A stretch of DNA of 64,000 nucleotides from Anaeromicropila herbilytica (lineage in GTDB: Bacteria; Bacillota; Clostridia; Lachnospirales; Lachnospiraceae). Location: the NCBI RefSeq assembly GCF_016591975.1, contig NZ_AP024169.1, forward strand, positions 139,001 through 203,000, given 5' to 3'. The first letter of the stretch is position 1; each line of letters opens with the position of its first letter. Below the pieces are notes generated by a model that saw only the letters and a list, made by a program, of their open reading frames with translations, did not search any database and was not told the origin of the DNA. Positions 17,656 through 26,883 of this stretch are shown one piece after another. Position numbers and translations under genes: made by a program.

Positions 17656-20600
17656 GTGTACAACAAAGTATCCACGAATCTGAATTTCGTTGAAAGAGAA
17701 AAGAATACCCTTGAATTCTGGAATCAGAACAACATTTTTGAAAAAAGTATCGATGAGAGAAAGGAAGGAGAGACATTTACATTCTATGATGGACCTCCAA
17801 CTGCTAATGGAAAGCCTCATATCGGTCACGTATTAACAAGAGTTATCAAGGATATGATTCCAAGATATCAGACAATGAAGGGCAAGAAAGTTCTTCGTAA
17901 AGCTGGATGGGATACCCATGGCCTACCAGTAGAACTTGAGATCGAGAAGAAATTAGGTCTGAATGGTAAGGAACAAATCGAAGAATATGGTCTAGCTCCA
18001 TTTATTAAGGAATGTAAAGAAAGCGTATGGAAATACAAAGGAATGTGGGAAGACTTCTCTGGAACCGTTGGTTTCTGGGCTGATATGGAGGACCCATATG
18101 TAACGTATGATAACAACTTTATTGAGTCCGAATGGTGGGCATTAAAGAAGATCTGGGATAAAGGCTTATTATACAAAGGATTCAAGATTGTGCCTTACTG
18201 TCCTAGATGTGGAACACCACTTGCTTCTCACGAAGTAGCACAAGGATATAAAGATGTCAAAGAGAAATCAGTTATTGCAAAATTTAAAGTAAAAGACGCT
18301 GAAAATGAATATATCTTAGCATGGACAACAACTCCTTGGACACTTCCATCTAACGTTGCACTATGTGTGAACCCAGAGTTCGAATATGTTAAAGTAAGTG
18401 TAAATCTTGATGCGAATGGTAAGTTAATTAAGACATCAGCAGATTCAGAAGCTAGTGAAACAGTAGAAGTAGCTAAGACTGAAAAATATATCTTAGCAAA
18501 ATCTTTATTAAATGTTATCGATGGCGATTACACCATTGAAGAAGAATTCAAAGGTGCAGACTTAGAATATAAAGAATATGAACCGTTATTCAATTATGCA
18601 AAGGTTGATAAGAAAGCATTCTATGTAACATTGGCAGATTACGTAACATTATCCGACGGTACTGGTGTTGTTCATATCGCTCCAGCCTTTGGTGAAGACG
18701 ATTCACAAGTAGGCCGTAAATATGACCTTCCATTCGTACAATTAGTTGATGGAAAAGGTGAATTCAAACCAGAAGTAACAGATCTTGCAGGCGTATTCTG
18801 TAAAAAAGGTGATGAATCAATCATCTCCATGTTAAAAGAGCAAGGATTATTATTCAAAGTATTAAAATTCGAGCACAGTTATCCACACTGTTGGAGATGC
18901 GATACTCCTCTTATCTACTATGCAAGAGAATCTTGGTTTATCAAGATGACGGATGTAAAAGAAGACTTAATTAAGAATAACAATAAAGTAAACTGGATTC
19001 CAGAAAGTATCGGTAAAGGTCGTTTTGGTGACTGGTTAAATAACGTGCAAGATTGGGGTATTAGCCGTAACCGTTACTGGGGAACTCCACTAAATGTATG
19101 GGAATGTGAATGCGGACATCAACATGCAATTGGAAGCATTGAAGAGTTAAAATCAATGTCTAAGAATTGCCCAGACGATATCGAATTACACCGTCCGTTT
19201 ATTGATGCGGTAACAATCGCTTGTCCAGACTGTGGCAAAGAGATGAAGAGAGTACCAGAAGTTATCGACTGTTGGTTCGATTCAGGAAGTATGCCATTTG
19301 CACAATGGCACTATCCATTTGAAAATGAAGAGATCTTCAAAGACAATTACCCAGCTGATTTCATCAGTGAAGCAGTTGACCAGACAAGAGGTTGGTTCTA
19401 TTCCTTACTTGCTATTTCCACTCTAATCTTTAACGAAGCGCCATATAAGAACGTAATCGTTCTTGGACACGTACAAGATGAGAACGGACAGAAGATGAGT
19501 AAATCAAAAGGAAATGCAGTTGACCCATTTGATGCATTAGCGGAATTCGGTGCAGATGCTATCCGTTGGTACTTCTATATTAATAGTGCTCCATGGTTAC
19601 CTAACCGTTTCCACAAGGATGCCGTATTAGAAGGACAAAGAAAGTTCATGGGAACTCTATGGAACACATATGCATTCTATGTTCTATATGCGAACATTGA
19701 TAACTTTGATCCAACAAAATATTCACTAGATTATGATAAACTTCCAGTTATGGATAAATGGTTATTATCTAAATTAAATACAATGGTTAAGACTGTAGAT
19801 GATAACTTAGCAAATTATAAATTACCAGAAACAGCAAGAGCATTACAAGACTTCGTTGACGAATTAAGTAACTGGTATGTAAGAAGAAGTAGAGAACGTT
19901 TCTGGGCAAAGGATATGCCACAAGACAAGATTAATGCCTATATGACATTATATACAGCATTAGTTACTGTATGTAAGGCAGCAGCTCCAATGATTCCATT
20001 TATGACAGAAGATATCTATCAAAACTTAGTAAGAAGCGTAGATAAGACTGCAAAAGAAAGTATTCATCTATGTGACTTCCCAGTATGTGAAGAATCACAC
20101 ATTGACAAAGAATTAGAGAAGAACATGGAAGCAGTTCTAGATATTGTAGTACTTGGTCGTGCCGCTCGTAACACAGCGAACATCAAGAATCGTCAACCAA
20201 TTGGAAATATGTACGTAAAAGCAGACTTTGATTTATCAAGCTTCTACCAAGATATCGTGAAAGAAGAGTTAAATGTAAAAGAAATTACATTTACCGATGA
20301 TGTAAGAAACTTTACATCATATAGCTTTAAGCCACAACTTAGAACGTTAGGTAAGAGATTTGGTAAGCAATTAAATGCTCTAAAAGAGGTATTAGCAAAC
20401 TTAGAGGGTAATAAATCAATGGATGAAATCAATGCGACTGGAACTCTAAAGATTACTTTAGATGGTGTAGAAGAAGTCCTAGAAAAAGATGATCTACTAA
20501 TTGATGCAGCTCAGATGGAAGGCTATGAATCTAATTCAGATTACGGAATCACTGTAGTTCTTGATACAAACCTTTCAGAAGAACTTATTGAAGAAGGTTA

Positions 20601-20844
20601 TGTAAGAGAAATCATCAGTAAGATTCAGACAATGAGAAAAGATGCAGGCTTCGAAGTAATGGATCACATCGTTGTATACCAAGATAACAATGATAAGATT
20701 GCTGAGATCTTTAGTCGTAATGCAGAAGAGATTAAATCCGAAGTATTAGCAGAACACATCATCCTTGGTGAGACTAAAGGATTCACAAAAGAATGGAACA
20801 TCAATGGGGAAGATGTTGTGCTTGGTGTGGAAAAAGTGATGTAA
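17656..20844 (+). CDS. ileS: Isoleucyl-tRNA synthetase, type-2-like
   Basis: This 1062-aa class I synthetase charges tRNA-Ile. The signature PTANGKPHIGH places HIGH at residues 55-58, and KMSKS lies near residue 613. An editing domain with WTTTPWTLPSN sits between, and an anticodon-binding region with LSNWYVRRSRERFW follows. The RKAGWDTHGLPVELE block, the length and the absence of an obvious C-terminal zinc finger resemble the eukaryote-like type 2 enzymes. In other bacteria these are less sensitive to mupirocin; that property is inference here. The start is GTG with AAAGGAGGAG. Control is by the T-box at 16838. Confidence 0.97.
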   Translation: MYNKVSTNLNFVEREKNTLEFWNQNNIFEKSIDERKEGETFTFYDGPPTANGKPHIGHVLTRVIKDMIPRYQTMKGKKVLRKAGWDTHGLPVELEIEKKLGLNGKEQIEEYGLAPFIKECKESVWKYKGMWEDFSGTVGFWADMEDPYVTYDNNFIESEWWALKKIWDKGLLYKGFKIVPYCPRCGTPLASHEVAQGYKDVKEKSVIAKFKVKDAENEYILAWTTTPWTLPSNVALCVNPEFEYVKVSVNLDANGKLIKTSADSEASETVEVAKTEKYILAKSLLNVIDGDYTIEEEFKGADLEYKEYEPLFNYAKVDKKAFYVTLADYVTLSDGTGVVHIAPAFGEDDSQVGRKYDLPFVQLVDGKGEFKPEVTDLAGVFCKKGDESIISMLKEQGLLFKVLKFEHSYPHCWRCDTPLIYYARESWFIKMTDVKEDLIKNNNKVNWIPESIGKGRFGDWLNNVQDWGISRNRYWGTPLNVWECECGHQHAIGSIEELKSMSKNCPDDIELHRPFIDAVTIACPDCGKEMKRVPEVIDCWFDSGSMPFAQWHYPFENEEIFKDNYPADFISEAVDQTRGWFYSLLAISTLIFNEAPYKNVIVLGHVQDENGQKMSKSKGNAVDPFDALAEFGADAIRWYFYINSAPWLPNRFHKDAVLEGQRKFMGTLWNTYAFYVLYANIDNFDPTKYSLDYDKLPVMDKWLLSKLNTMVKTVDDNLANYKLPETARALQDFVDELSNWYVRRSRERFWAKDMPQDKINAYMTLYTALVTVCKAAAPMIPFMTEDIYQNLVRSVDKTAKESIHLCDFPVCEESHIDKELEKNMEAVLDIVVLGRAARNTANIKNRQPIGNMYVKADFDLSSFYQDIVKEELNVKEITFTDDVRNFTSYSFKPQLRTLGKRFGKQLNALKEVLANLEGNKSMDEINATGTLKITLDGVEEVLEKDDLLIDAAQMEGYESNSDYGITVVLDTNLSEELIEEGYVREIISKIQTMRKDAGFEVMDHIVVYQDNNDKIAEIFSRNAEEIKSEVLAEHIILGETKGFTKEWNINGEDVVLGVEKVM

Positions 20845-20977
20845 TTACCAGGTTGTTGTGGATAAAGTGCTGTGATTCCTAAGTTATTGTAAATTACAAT
20901 TTCTATTAAGAGTAGAATCTAGCTCAACAGTTATGAATAGGTATAAAATGTTGTAAATAAATAGGTTAAATAATAAT

Positions 20978-21032
20978 AAAAGACCATGGGTTTTGAGAAA
21001 AAAGGAAATTTCTTGAAACTTCATGGTCTTTT
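20978..21032 (+). terminator. ileS terminator (ACCATG-type stem)
   Basis: AAAAGACCATG pairs with CATGGTCTTTT; the inner stem includes GAAATTTC-type pairing. Similar stems occur at 26735, 34325 and 42230. Confidence 0.8.
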
Positions 21033-21050
21033 GTATAAAATAGGATATAG

Positions 21051-21176
21051 ATTTGTACTATTCCTAAAGGCGATACCCTTGTTACGATAGTTGCCTATAA
21101 AGCGAGTGATTCTGTTGAAGTATCCATGGATGAACAAGATAGTGTAAAGTTTATTCAGAATAGTGAGTATGAATAA
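21051..21176 (+). pseudogene. Possible gene remnant
   Basis: One frame of 41 codons reads as a plausible protein end (ICTIPKGDTLVTIVAYK..., then SVEVSMDEQDSVKF) and stops at 21174. It has no start codon or ribosome binding site and follows a terminator. I do not recognise the family; it may be chance. Confidence 0.25.
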
Positions 21177-21256
21177 GACTACCCAGATGCTGAACAAAGG
21201 TGATGTAGAGGGTTTATTAATAAAATACATGAAGAAATATATAAGAGGAGAAAACA

Positions 21257-22129
21257 ATGAATAATGTAATCAATTGGCTTATTACAGATGACACCCCAGA
21301 AGTAAAATATCGTACAATGACCGAGCTTCTTGGTATGTCAAGAGATGAACTTGAAGTGAAAAAGGCTTATGATGATTTATTAAGTTCAGAAAGTCTTAGA
21401 ATAGTCATGGATAAATTCAAACTTAATAATAAGTGGGAGGATATCAACGCTTTCTTGGCACTCACGGAATTTGGTTTAACACGTTATGATGTACCTATAG
21501 ATGAATATATGGAACGTATCATCAAAAATATAAATATGAGTACGAAGTGTGCCAAAATATTATTATTGAGGAATCTGGTAGCGCTTGGATATTACGAGCA
21601 TCCATGGGTACAAGATCAAATATCATTGGCTTTTTCAACTATACGCCATGACGGCACAGTTCGATGTCTGGACAAGAACAAGAAAAAGAACGACTCTAGG
21701 TTGCCTGATATGGGTTGCTATAGACAGACCACTACTTATCTATTACTCGCTGCAGAGCTGAAAAAGAAAGGCATTATTCTGCCGCAATATGAGCTATTAA
21801 TAAAATTTTATATAGATCACAATGTTGCTTTTCGCTCTGACGACCCTGAAAAGGTAATTATCAAAGAGATGGCGGGGACATTTTATCCAATTGATCATGT
21901 ACACATGGGGTTACATATGATTATGTATGGGATTTCGGTTCTGGGTGAGGGGAATCATCCTAATTGCGACAAAGCATGGGATTTGTTAAATAGCAAAAAA
22001 GACAATGAGAATAAATACATTCTTAGCGAATCATTTGCGGAGCCTTATATCAATGTGGGTATGGTAGGTCAACCTAATAAATGGGTAACACTTTATGTTC
22101 TGCTCTCAGAAAAATATCAAACCCAATAA
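21257..22129 (+). CDS. Hypothetical protein, possible alpha/alpha-toroid fold
   Basis: This 290-aa soluble protein starts with INWLITDDTPEVKYRTMTELL. That resembles an uncharacterised group whose helical repeats look like prenyltransferase or squalene-cyclase barrels and which databases sometimes mislabel as nitrogen-fixation proteins. No catalytic motif of terpene cyclases is evident. Hydrophobic heptads and Trp/His pairs (HPWVQDQI, GTFYPIDHVHMGLHM) recur along the length. The start is ATG with AGAGGAG. It stands alone between two terminators; function unknown. Confidence 0.75.
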   Translation: MNNVINWLITDDTPEVKYRTMTELLGMSRDELEVKKAYDDLLSSESLRIVMDKFKLNNKWEDINAFLALTEFGLTRYDVPIDEYMERIIKNINMSTKCAKILLLRNLVALGYYEHPWVQDQISLAFSTIRHDGTVRCLDKNKKKNDSRLPDMGCYRQTTTYLLLAAELKKKGIILPQYELLIKFYIDHNVAFRSDDPEKVIIKEMAGTFYPIDHVHMGLHMIMYGISVLGEGNHPNCDKAWDLLNSKKDNENKYILSESFAEPYINVGMVGQPNKWVTLYVLLSEKYQTQ

Positions 22130-22164
22130 ACTAAGCGTCTCTTATTGAATAGACAAAGTTAAAG

Positions 22165-22220
22165 TAATATAGACAGTCACTTTTTAATAGAAGTTGCTGT
22201 CTATATTATTTTAATTATTT
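22165..22220 (+). terminator. Intrinsic terminator between convergent genes
   Basis: AATATAGACAG (22166-22176) pairs with CTGTCTATATT (22197-22207), followed by a T-rich stretch. Confidence 0.7.
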
Positions 22221-22240
22221 TCAAAATCAAAAAATTGCTT

Positions 22241-23584
22241 TTAACTTATTACGATTATATGCCCATATAACATTATCATTTTAATATTAAGATTGCGGTC
22301 TAGTAATATTAGATTGGCAACTTTTCCATTAGCAATACTTCCGTATCTATCATCAATACCAAGCTTTCTGGCGGGATTGATGGTCGCACACTTTATGGCA
22401 CTTTCCAATGGAATTCCAATATCTTTCACGGCAATTCTTACACAATCCATCAGATTCGTAACCGAACCAGCAAGGGTACCATCTGCCAAGGTAGCGAGTG
22501 TCCCTTTTACGGTAACCTCTTGCTCACCAAGGGAGTAGGTTCCATCGGATAGTCCAGTAGCCATCATACTGTCGCTAATTAGGATAATGCGGTTATCCGT
22601 AAATTGTTGGAATGTGCTTCTAACTACACTTGGATGAAGATGATTGCCATCGCAAATAAGTTCCACGGTGCAGTCTTTTGAATCGAAGGCGGCACCAATG
22701 ACACCAGGAGCTCTATGAGAATAGGCAGGCATGGCATTGTATAGATGAGTAATGTGGGAAGCACCCATATTAAGTGCGTTCTTTGCTGTATCGTAATCTG
22801 CCATGGTGTGTCCAAGAGAGATAATTACGTCTTTCGAGAATTGCTTGATAAAGTCCAAGGAATGAGGAAGTTCAGGGGCAATTGTAATCAATTTAATCAT
22901 ATTATTAGAAGCCTTAAGGAGGCGCTCAAATAGTGCAATATCAGGAAGTTTAAGATATTGTTCGTTTTGTGCGCCTTTTTTATCATGCGATAGAAAAGGA
23001 CCCTCCATGTTGATTCCGGATAGTATGGAAGTAGTGAATTGAGCGGATGATAAATACTGTCCTATGGGAGTAATTACATCCATAGAGGATATAGGAGGTT
23101 TCATAAATGATTTCGTAAATGGTGATTTTAAGTTAGCAGAATTCAAAGGTAAGCTTGTATAAGTAGCAACACTCTTGCATATATTGAATAAAGACTCCTC
23201 ACTAAGAGTCATGGTAGCAGGAACAATATTCGTAATTCCGTTTCTTAACTGGTATTCTGCTATCTTTTCTATTGCACAATAAGTGCCTTCTGAAAAGTCA
23301 TGCCCGGCACATCCATGAAAATGGATATCAATGAGCCCGGGAATGGCATAGAGATGTGAAGCATCAAGAATAGAGTCTTCCCATCTTATATTCTCGTCAT
23401 GAGGTTTAGAAACAAAAGAATCTAAATCAATCCAATTGCTCACAGAAGAATCGTTATGACCATCTGTTAGAGTACAATCCGTTATCAAAGTACGATCCAA
23501 TCCAAAAGTACCATTTGAAATAGTGATGTCTTGTTTATGAAAGTGACCATCTTCTAGATATACAGCTGCATTTTTTATAAGCAT
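22241..23584 (-). CDS. nagA: N-acetylglucosamine-6-phosphate deacetylase
   Basis: This 447-aa amidohydrolase removes acetate from GlcNAc-6-P in amino-sugar and wall recycling. Motifs are IPGLIDIHFHGCAGHDF, the metal ligand in NMEGPF, SLGHTMADY, HLYNAM and SDSMMATG. The protein is about 60 residues longer than usual. Extra sequence sits near residues 33-68 and 145-180, both in loop-like, low-conservation stretches. The start is ATG behind AGGGAGG. No nagB or transporter is adjacent. Confidence 0.94.
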   Translation of the reverse strand: MLIKNAAVYLEDGHFHKQDITISNGTFGLDRTLITDCTLTDGHNDSSVSNWIDLDSFVSKPHDENIRWEDSILDASHLYAIPGLIDIHFHGCAGHDFSEGTYCAIEKIAEYQLRNGITNIVPATMTLSEESLFNICKSVATYTSLPLNSANLKSPFTKSFMKPPISSMDVITPIGQYLSSAQFTTSILSGINMEGPFLSHDKKGAQNEQYLKLPDIALFERLLKASNNMIKLITIAPELPHSLDFIKQFSKDVIISLGHTMADYDTAKNALNMGASHITHLYNAMPAYSHRAPGVIGAAFDSKDCTVELICDGNHLHPSVVRSTFQQFTDNRIILISDSMMATGLSDGTYSLGEQEVTVKGTLATLADGTLAGSVTNLMDCVRIAVKDIGIPLESAIKCATINPARKLGIDDRYGSIANGKVANLILLDRNLNIKMIMLYGHIIVIS

Positions 23585-23842
23585 ATTTGGCCTCCCTATT
23601 AAATTTGCTCTTAATTTTTATCATAAATAATTACTTGGAATAAAATTATTTGGAGACATTGGAAATGTATGTAATCCATTTAATTATTATGTAATAAATT
23701 TTGTCGAATTGTAAAATAAATTAATGCTTACGTAATGGTATTTTGCGTAAAAAAGAGTATAATTTCATCTGGTGCGTAACTTAAATCCTGGTATTATGAA
23801 TCAGTGTTATGAGAAAGCACAGGATAGGAGGATAACACACAA

Positions 23843-25264
23843 ATGGTTTTTAGCAGTTTAGAGTTCATATTTCGTTTTTTACCTATATTTTTAATCCTAT
23901 ATTACATAACCCCAGGTCGGTATCGTAATATCGTACTTCTAATAGGAAGTCTCGGTTTTTATTCCTTTGGAGAACCCAAGCATGTGCTATTAATATTATT
24001 ATCTATTATAGTAAATTATAGCATAGCAGTTCAAATAGGAAAATCAAAAGACATAAAACAAAAGAAGACAATGTGGCTAATTCTTGGATTAGTATACGAT
24101 CTTGGAATGCTCTTCTTCTTTAAATATATTAACTTTATGATAGATAATATCAATGCAATGTCGCATGGAATCTCCAATCTACAGGGAGTAACGAAAATCC
24201 ATGAGATAGCTCCCTTGTCCATTGCGCTTCCACTTGGAATCAGTTTCTATACATTTCAAGTAGTATCCTACGTGATTGATGTATATCAAGGTAGGATTCA
24301 AGCAGAAAGGTCAATCTTTAAATTCGCCCTTTATGTAAGTATGTTTCCACAGTTAATATCAGGGCCTATCGTTACTTACTCGGATATTGACGTTCAACTT
24401 ATAGATAGAAAATATTCTTTCAAAAAATTTGAAAAGGGACTTAAGATCTTTATTATTGGGCTTGGATTAAAAGTACTAATTGCAGATCGAATCGCATTTC
24501 TATGGAATGATATTCAAACCATTGGATTTGAAAGTATATCTACACCTTTAGCTTGGCTAGGTGCCATTGGGTATAGCTTACAGCTTTATTTTGATTTTCA
24601 TGGGTATACCCTCATGGCAATTGGTGTTGGCAAAATGATAGGATTCAACCTTCCAAACAACTTTAATCATCCATATATGTCGAAGTCAGTAACAGAATTC
24701 TGGCGTAGATGGCATATTACACTTGGAACATGGTTTAAAAACTATGTATACATACCTATGGGAGGAAATCGAAGAGGAACGGCAAGACTTGCGTTTAACC
24801 TATTCATTGTATGGATGCTAACTGGTCTATGGCATGGTGCAAGTTGGAATTATGTACTATGGGGCTTGCTCCTCTTTGCATTGATCTATATCGAGAAAAT
24901 GTTCTTAAAGAAGAAATTGGATCAATCTAGATTTCTTGCTAGAATCTATATGTTAGTAATAATACCAGTTTCATGGATGCTATTTGCAATCAATAATCTA
25001 TCAGATGTTGGAACTTATTTCGGAAGAATGTTTGCAGTAGTGCCAGGAATCAATGTAAATGCATATGATTTTATAAAGTATGTAGAGATGTATAAATGGT
25101 TATTCCTTCTTGGAATCTTCTTTAGTATGCCATATGCTTGGAGATGGTTTGTAAAACATGAAAGCAGCATTCCTAGTATTGTATTTTTAGTGGTTGTATT
25201 TTGGTTTTCCATCTATCAACTAGCCAATGGTAGTAATAATCCATTTATGTATTTTAAGTTTTAG
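23843..25264 (+). CDS. MBOAT-family O-acyltransferase (AlgI/DltB/PatA type)
   Basis: This 473-aa protein has about eleven membrane segments. Conserved MBOAT motifs include FWRRWHITLGTWFKNYVYIPMGG and LTGLWHGASWNYVLWG, the latter with the invariant His. Such proteins move acyl groups, often acetyl, across the membrane for O-acylation of peptidoglycan, alginate or other polysaccharides. The start is ATG with AGGAGGAT. The next gene, an SGNH protein, begins 37 bp later and is the usual partner transferring the acyl group outside the cell. Confidence 0.94.
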   Translation: MVFSSLEFIFRFLPIFLILYYITPGRYRNIVLLIGSLGFYSFGEPKHVLLILLSIIVNYSIAVQIGKSKDIKQKKTMWLILGLVYDLGMLFFFKYINFMIDNINAMSHGISNLQGVTKIHEIAPLSIALPLGISFYTFQVVSYVIDVYQGRIQAERSIFKFALYVSMFPQLISGPIVTYSDIDVQLIDRKYSFKKFEKGLKIFIIGLGLKVLIADRIAFLWNDIQTIGFESISTPLAWLGAIGYSLQLYFDFHGYTLMAIGVGKMIGFNLPNNFNHPYMSKSVTEFWRRWHITLGTWFKNYVYIPMGGNRRGTARLAFNLFIVWMLTGLWHGASWNYVLWGLLLFALIYIEKMFLKKKLDQSRFLARIYMLVIIPVSWMLFAINNLSDVGTYFGRMFAVVPGINVNAYDFIKYVEMYKWLFLLGIFFSMPYAWRWFVKHESSIPSIVFLVVVFWFSIYQLANGSNNPFMYFKF

Positions 25265-25301
25265 GAAAGGACTGCGAGCTAGTCGCAGATATGGAGTTAG
25301 T

Positions 25302-26684
25302 ATGAAAAAGTTAAAAGAGTTATTAAAATATCCTCTCCTACTTACGATCATTATTAGTTCACTTCTATTTTCCATCATTGGGTATGTTGGTAAGAGTACT
25401 ATATATAAAAATTATTCTAGTGCAACGCTCAAGACACCGCAACTTGCGGCGGTATTTGAAGGGATAGAAGAAGGAAAGTATCCTTGGAATATGGGTGATA
25501 AGAAATCGAAGCATGAGAAACACAACTCTATGGATCCAGAGTATGATGTTAGAGATGATGACAGTACCCAGAACAAAGATGGCAGTGAGCAAGCAACGGG
25601 TAATGATATGGTGGATAGGTCTGCTAGTAATAACAACGAGAAGACAAATGATAGTGTTGATAGTGGAGAGAAGATACATAGTGTAGATGCAAGTAAGGAT
25701 TCAAAGGATAAAGTGTCTCATAACAATCTGATAGATAAAGAGAAATCAACATCAAAAGCAGATAATAAAAATAAGGAAAAAGAAGTTAAGGGAAAAGAAA
25801 AACAGGCAAAAAATAATCTTACGGATAAAGGAAAGACTAGTAAGAACAAGGCATCCGCAAAAGTTCTGAAAGCGGATACCAAAGGGGAAAAGAAGGATAG
25901 TTCGGCAGCAGTAGCAAAGAAAGATAGTAATAAAGATTCAACCAAAGTAATAAATCAAGACACCAAGAAAGATTCAAAGAATGATATAGGGCATGATACT
26001 AAGCAAAATACCAATCAAGATACAAAACAGGATGTAAAGCAATATACGAAGAAAGAAGAAGCGCAATCAGAAGATAACTCGAAAACTTATTCTTTCCAGA
26101 GTGTACCAAAATCCTATTTTGATGATGCTTTATTTATTGGCGACTCGAGAACAGTAGGATTATCGGAGTATTCAGGATGGAAGAAACCTACCTACTTTGC
26201 AAATGTAGGTCTAACCATCTATGACGTTATGGATAAGAAAGTTGCCAAATTAAATGGTCAGCAAATGACAATTGGGAGAGCGTTAACCAAGAAATCATTT
26301 AAGAAGATCTATATCATGCTTGGAATAAATGAATTAGGTCGTGGTACAGCCAAGTCTTTTGCAGAAGAATATAAAAAAGTAATAGGTAAAATTCATGAAT
26401 TACAGCCTAATTCAATCATATATATACAAGCAATTATGAACGTAACGAAGAAGAAATCGGATACCGATCCTATCTTTAATAATAAAAATATTCGAACTCG
26501 TAATGAGCATATTAAGAAGCTAGCGAATAATAAAAATATTTTCTATATCGATGTGAATGAAGCAATAACGGATAGGACAGGAGGAATTCCTCAGAAGTAT
26601 ACGTTTGATAACATTCATCTAAAAGCAGCTTATTATAAGATCTGGACGAAGTTCTTGATGAAGCATGGAATTGTGGTGAAGTAG
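25302..26684 (+). CDS. SGNH-hydrolase-fold partner of MBOAT, with long charged linker
   Basis: This is a 460-aa protein with an N-terminal signal anchor (about residues 8-30). A low-complexity linker of roughly 200 residues rich in Lys, Asp, Ser and Asn follows, and then a C-terminal SGNH domain. Catalytic blocks are FIGDSRTVGL (nucleophile Ser), MLGINELG and FDNIHLKAAYY (Asp/His). I chose ATG 25302 rather than the frame opening at 25227, which lies inside the MBOAT gene. Together the pair probably O-acylates an extracellular polymer; which one is unknown. Confidence 0.88.
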   Translation: MKKLKELLKYPLLLTIIISSLLFSIIGYVGKSTIYKNYSSATLKTPQLAAVFEGIEEGKYPWNMGDKKSKHEKHNSMDPEYDVRDDDSTQNKDGSEQATGNDMVDRSASNNNEKTNDSVDSGEKIHSVDASKDSKDKVSHNNLIDKEKSTSKADNKNKEKEVKGKEKQAKNNLTDKGKTSKNKASAKVLKADTKGEKKDSSAAVAKKDSNKDSTKVINQDTKKDSKNDIGHDTKQNTNQDTKQDVKQYTKKEEAQSEDNSKTYSFQSVPKSYFDDALFIGDSRTVGLSEYSGWKKPTYFANVGLTIYDVMDKKVAKLNGQQMTIGRALTKKSFKKIYIMLGINELGRGTAKSFAEEYKKVIGKIHELQPNSIIYIQAIMNVTKKKSDTDPIFNNKNIRTRNEHIKKLANNKNIFYIDVNEAITDRTGGIPQKYTFDNIHLKAAYYKIWTKFLMKHGIVVK

Positions 26685-26734
26685 GAAGGGGTTTTAGAAG
26701 ATATAGAATTAGCATAATTAGATATAAAAAGAAT

Positions 26735-26788
26735 AATACCATGGAGTTTTTAGGGATAAATAGGGTCCTAAACTTCATGGTATTTTTA
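26735..26788 (+). terminator. Terminator of the MBOAT/SGNH operon (ACCATG-type stem)
   Basis: AATACCATGGAGTTT pairs with AAACTTCATGGTATT, then T-rich. The stem resembles those at 20978, 34325 and 42230. Confidence 0.8.
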
Positions 26789-26883
26789 TGTGACAATATG
26801 AGGTAAATATTCAACATTTTATAAAGTGATATATTTAATGAATTTGTTAAGGTATTAGTAGGTACGTATAAGGTATAGATTTT

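Noticed and set aside
21021..21257. 78-codon minus-strand frame
   Set aside because: It starts on top of the ribosome binding site and start of the 21257 gene and overlaps the ileS terminator; no initiation signal.
25227..25301. N-terminal extension of the SGNH partner protein
   Set aside because: It would lie mostly inside the MBOAT gene; the later ATG begins a normal signal anchor.
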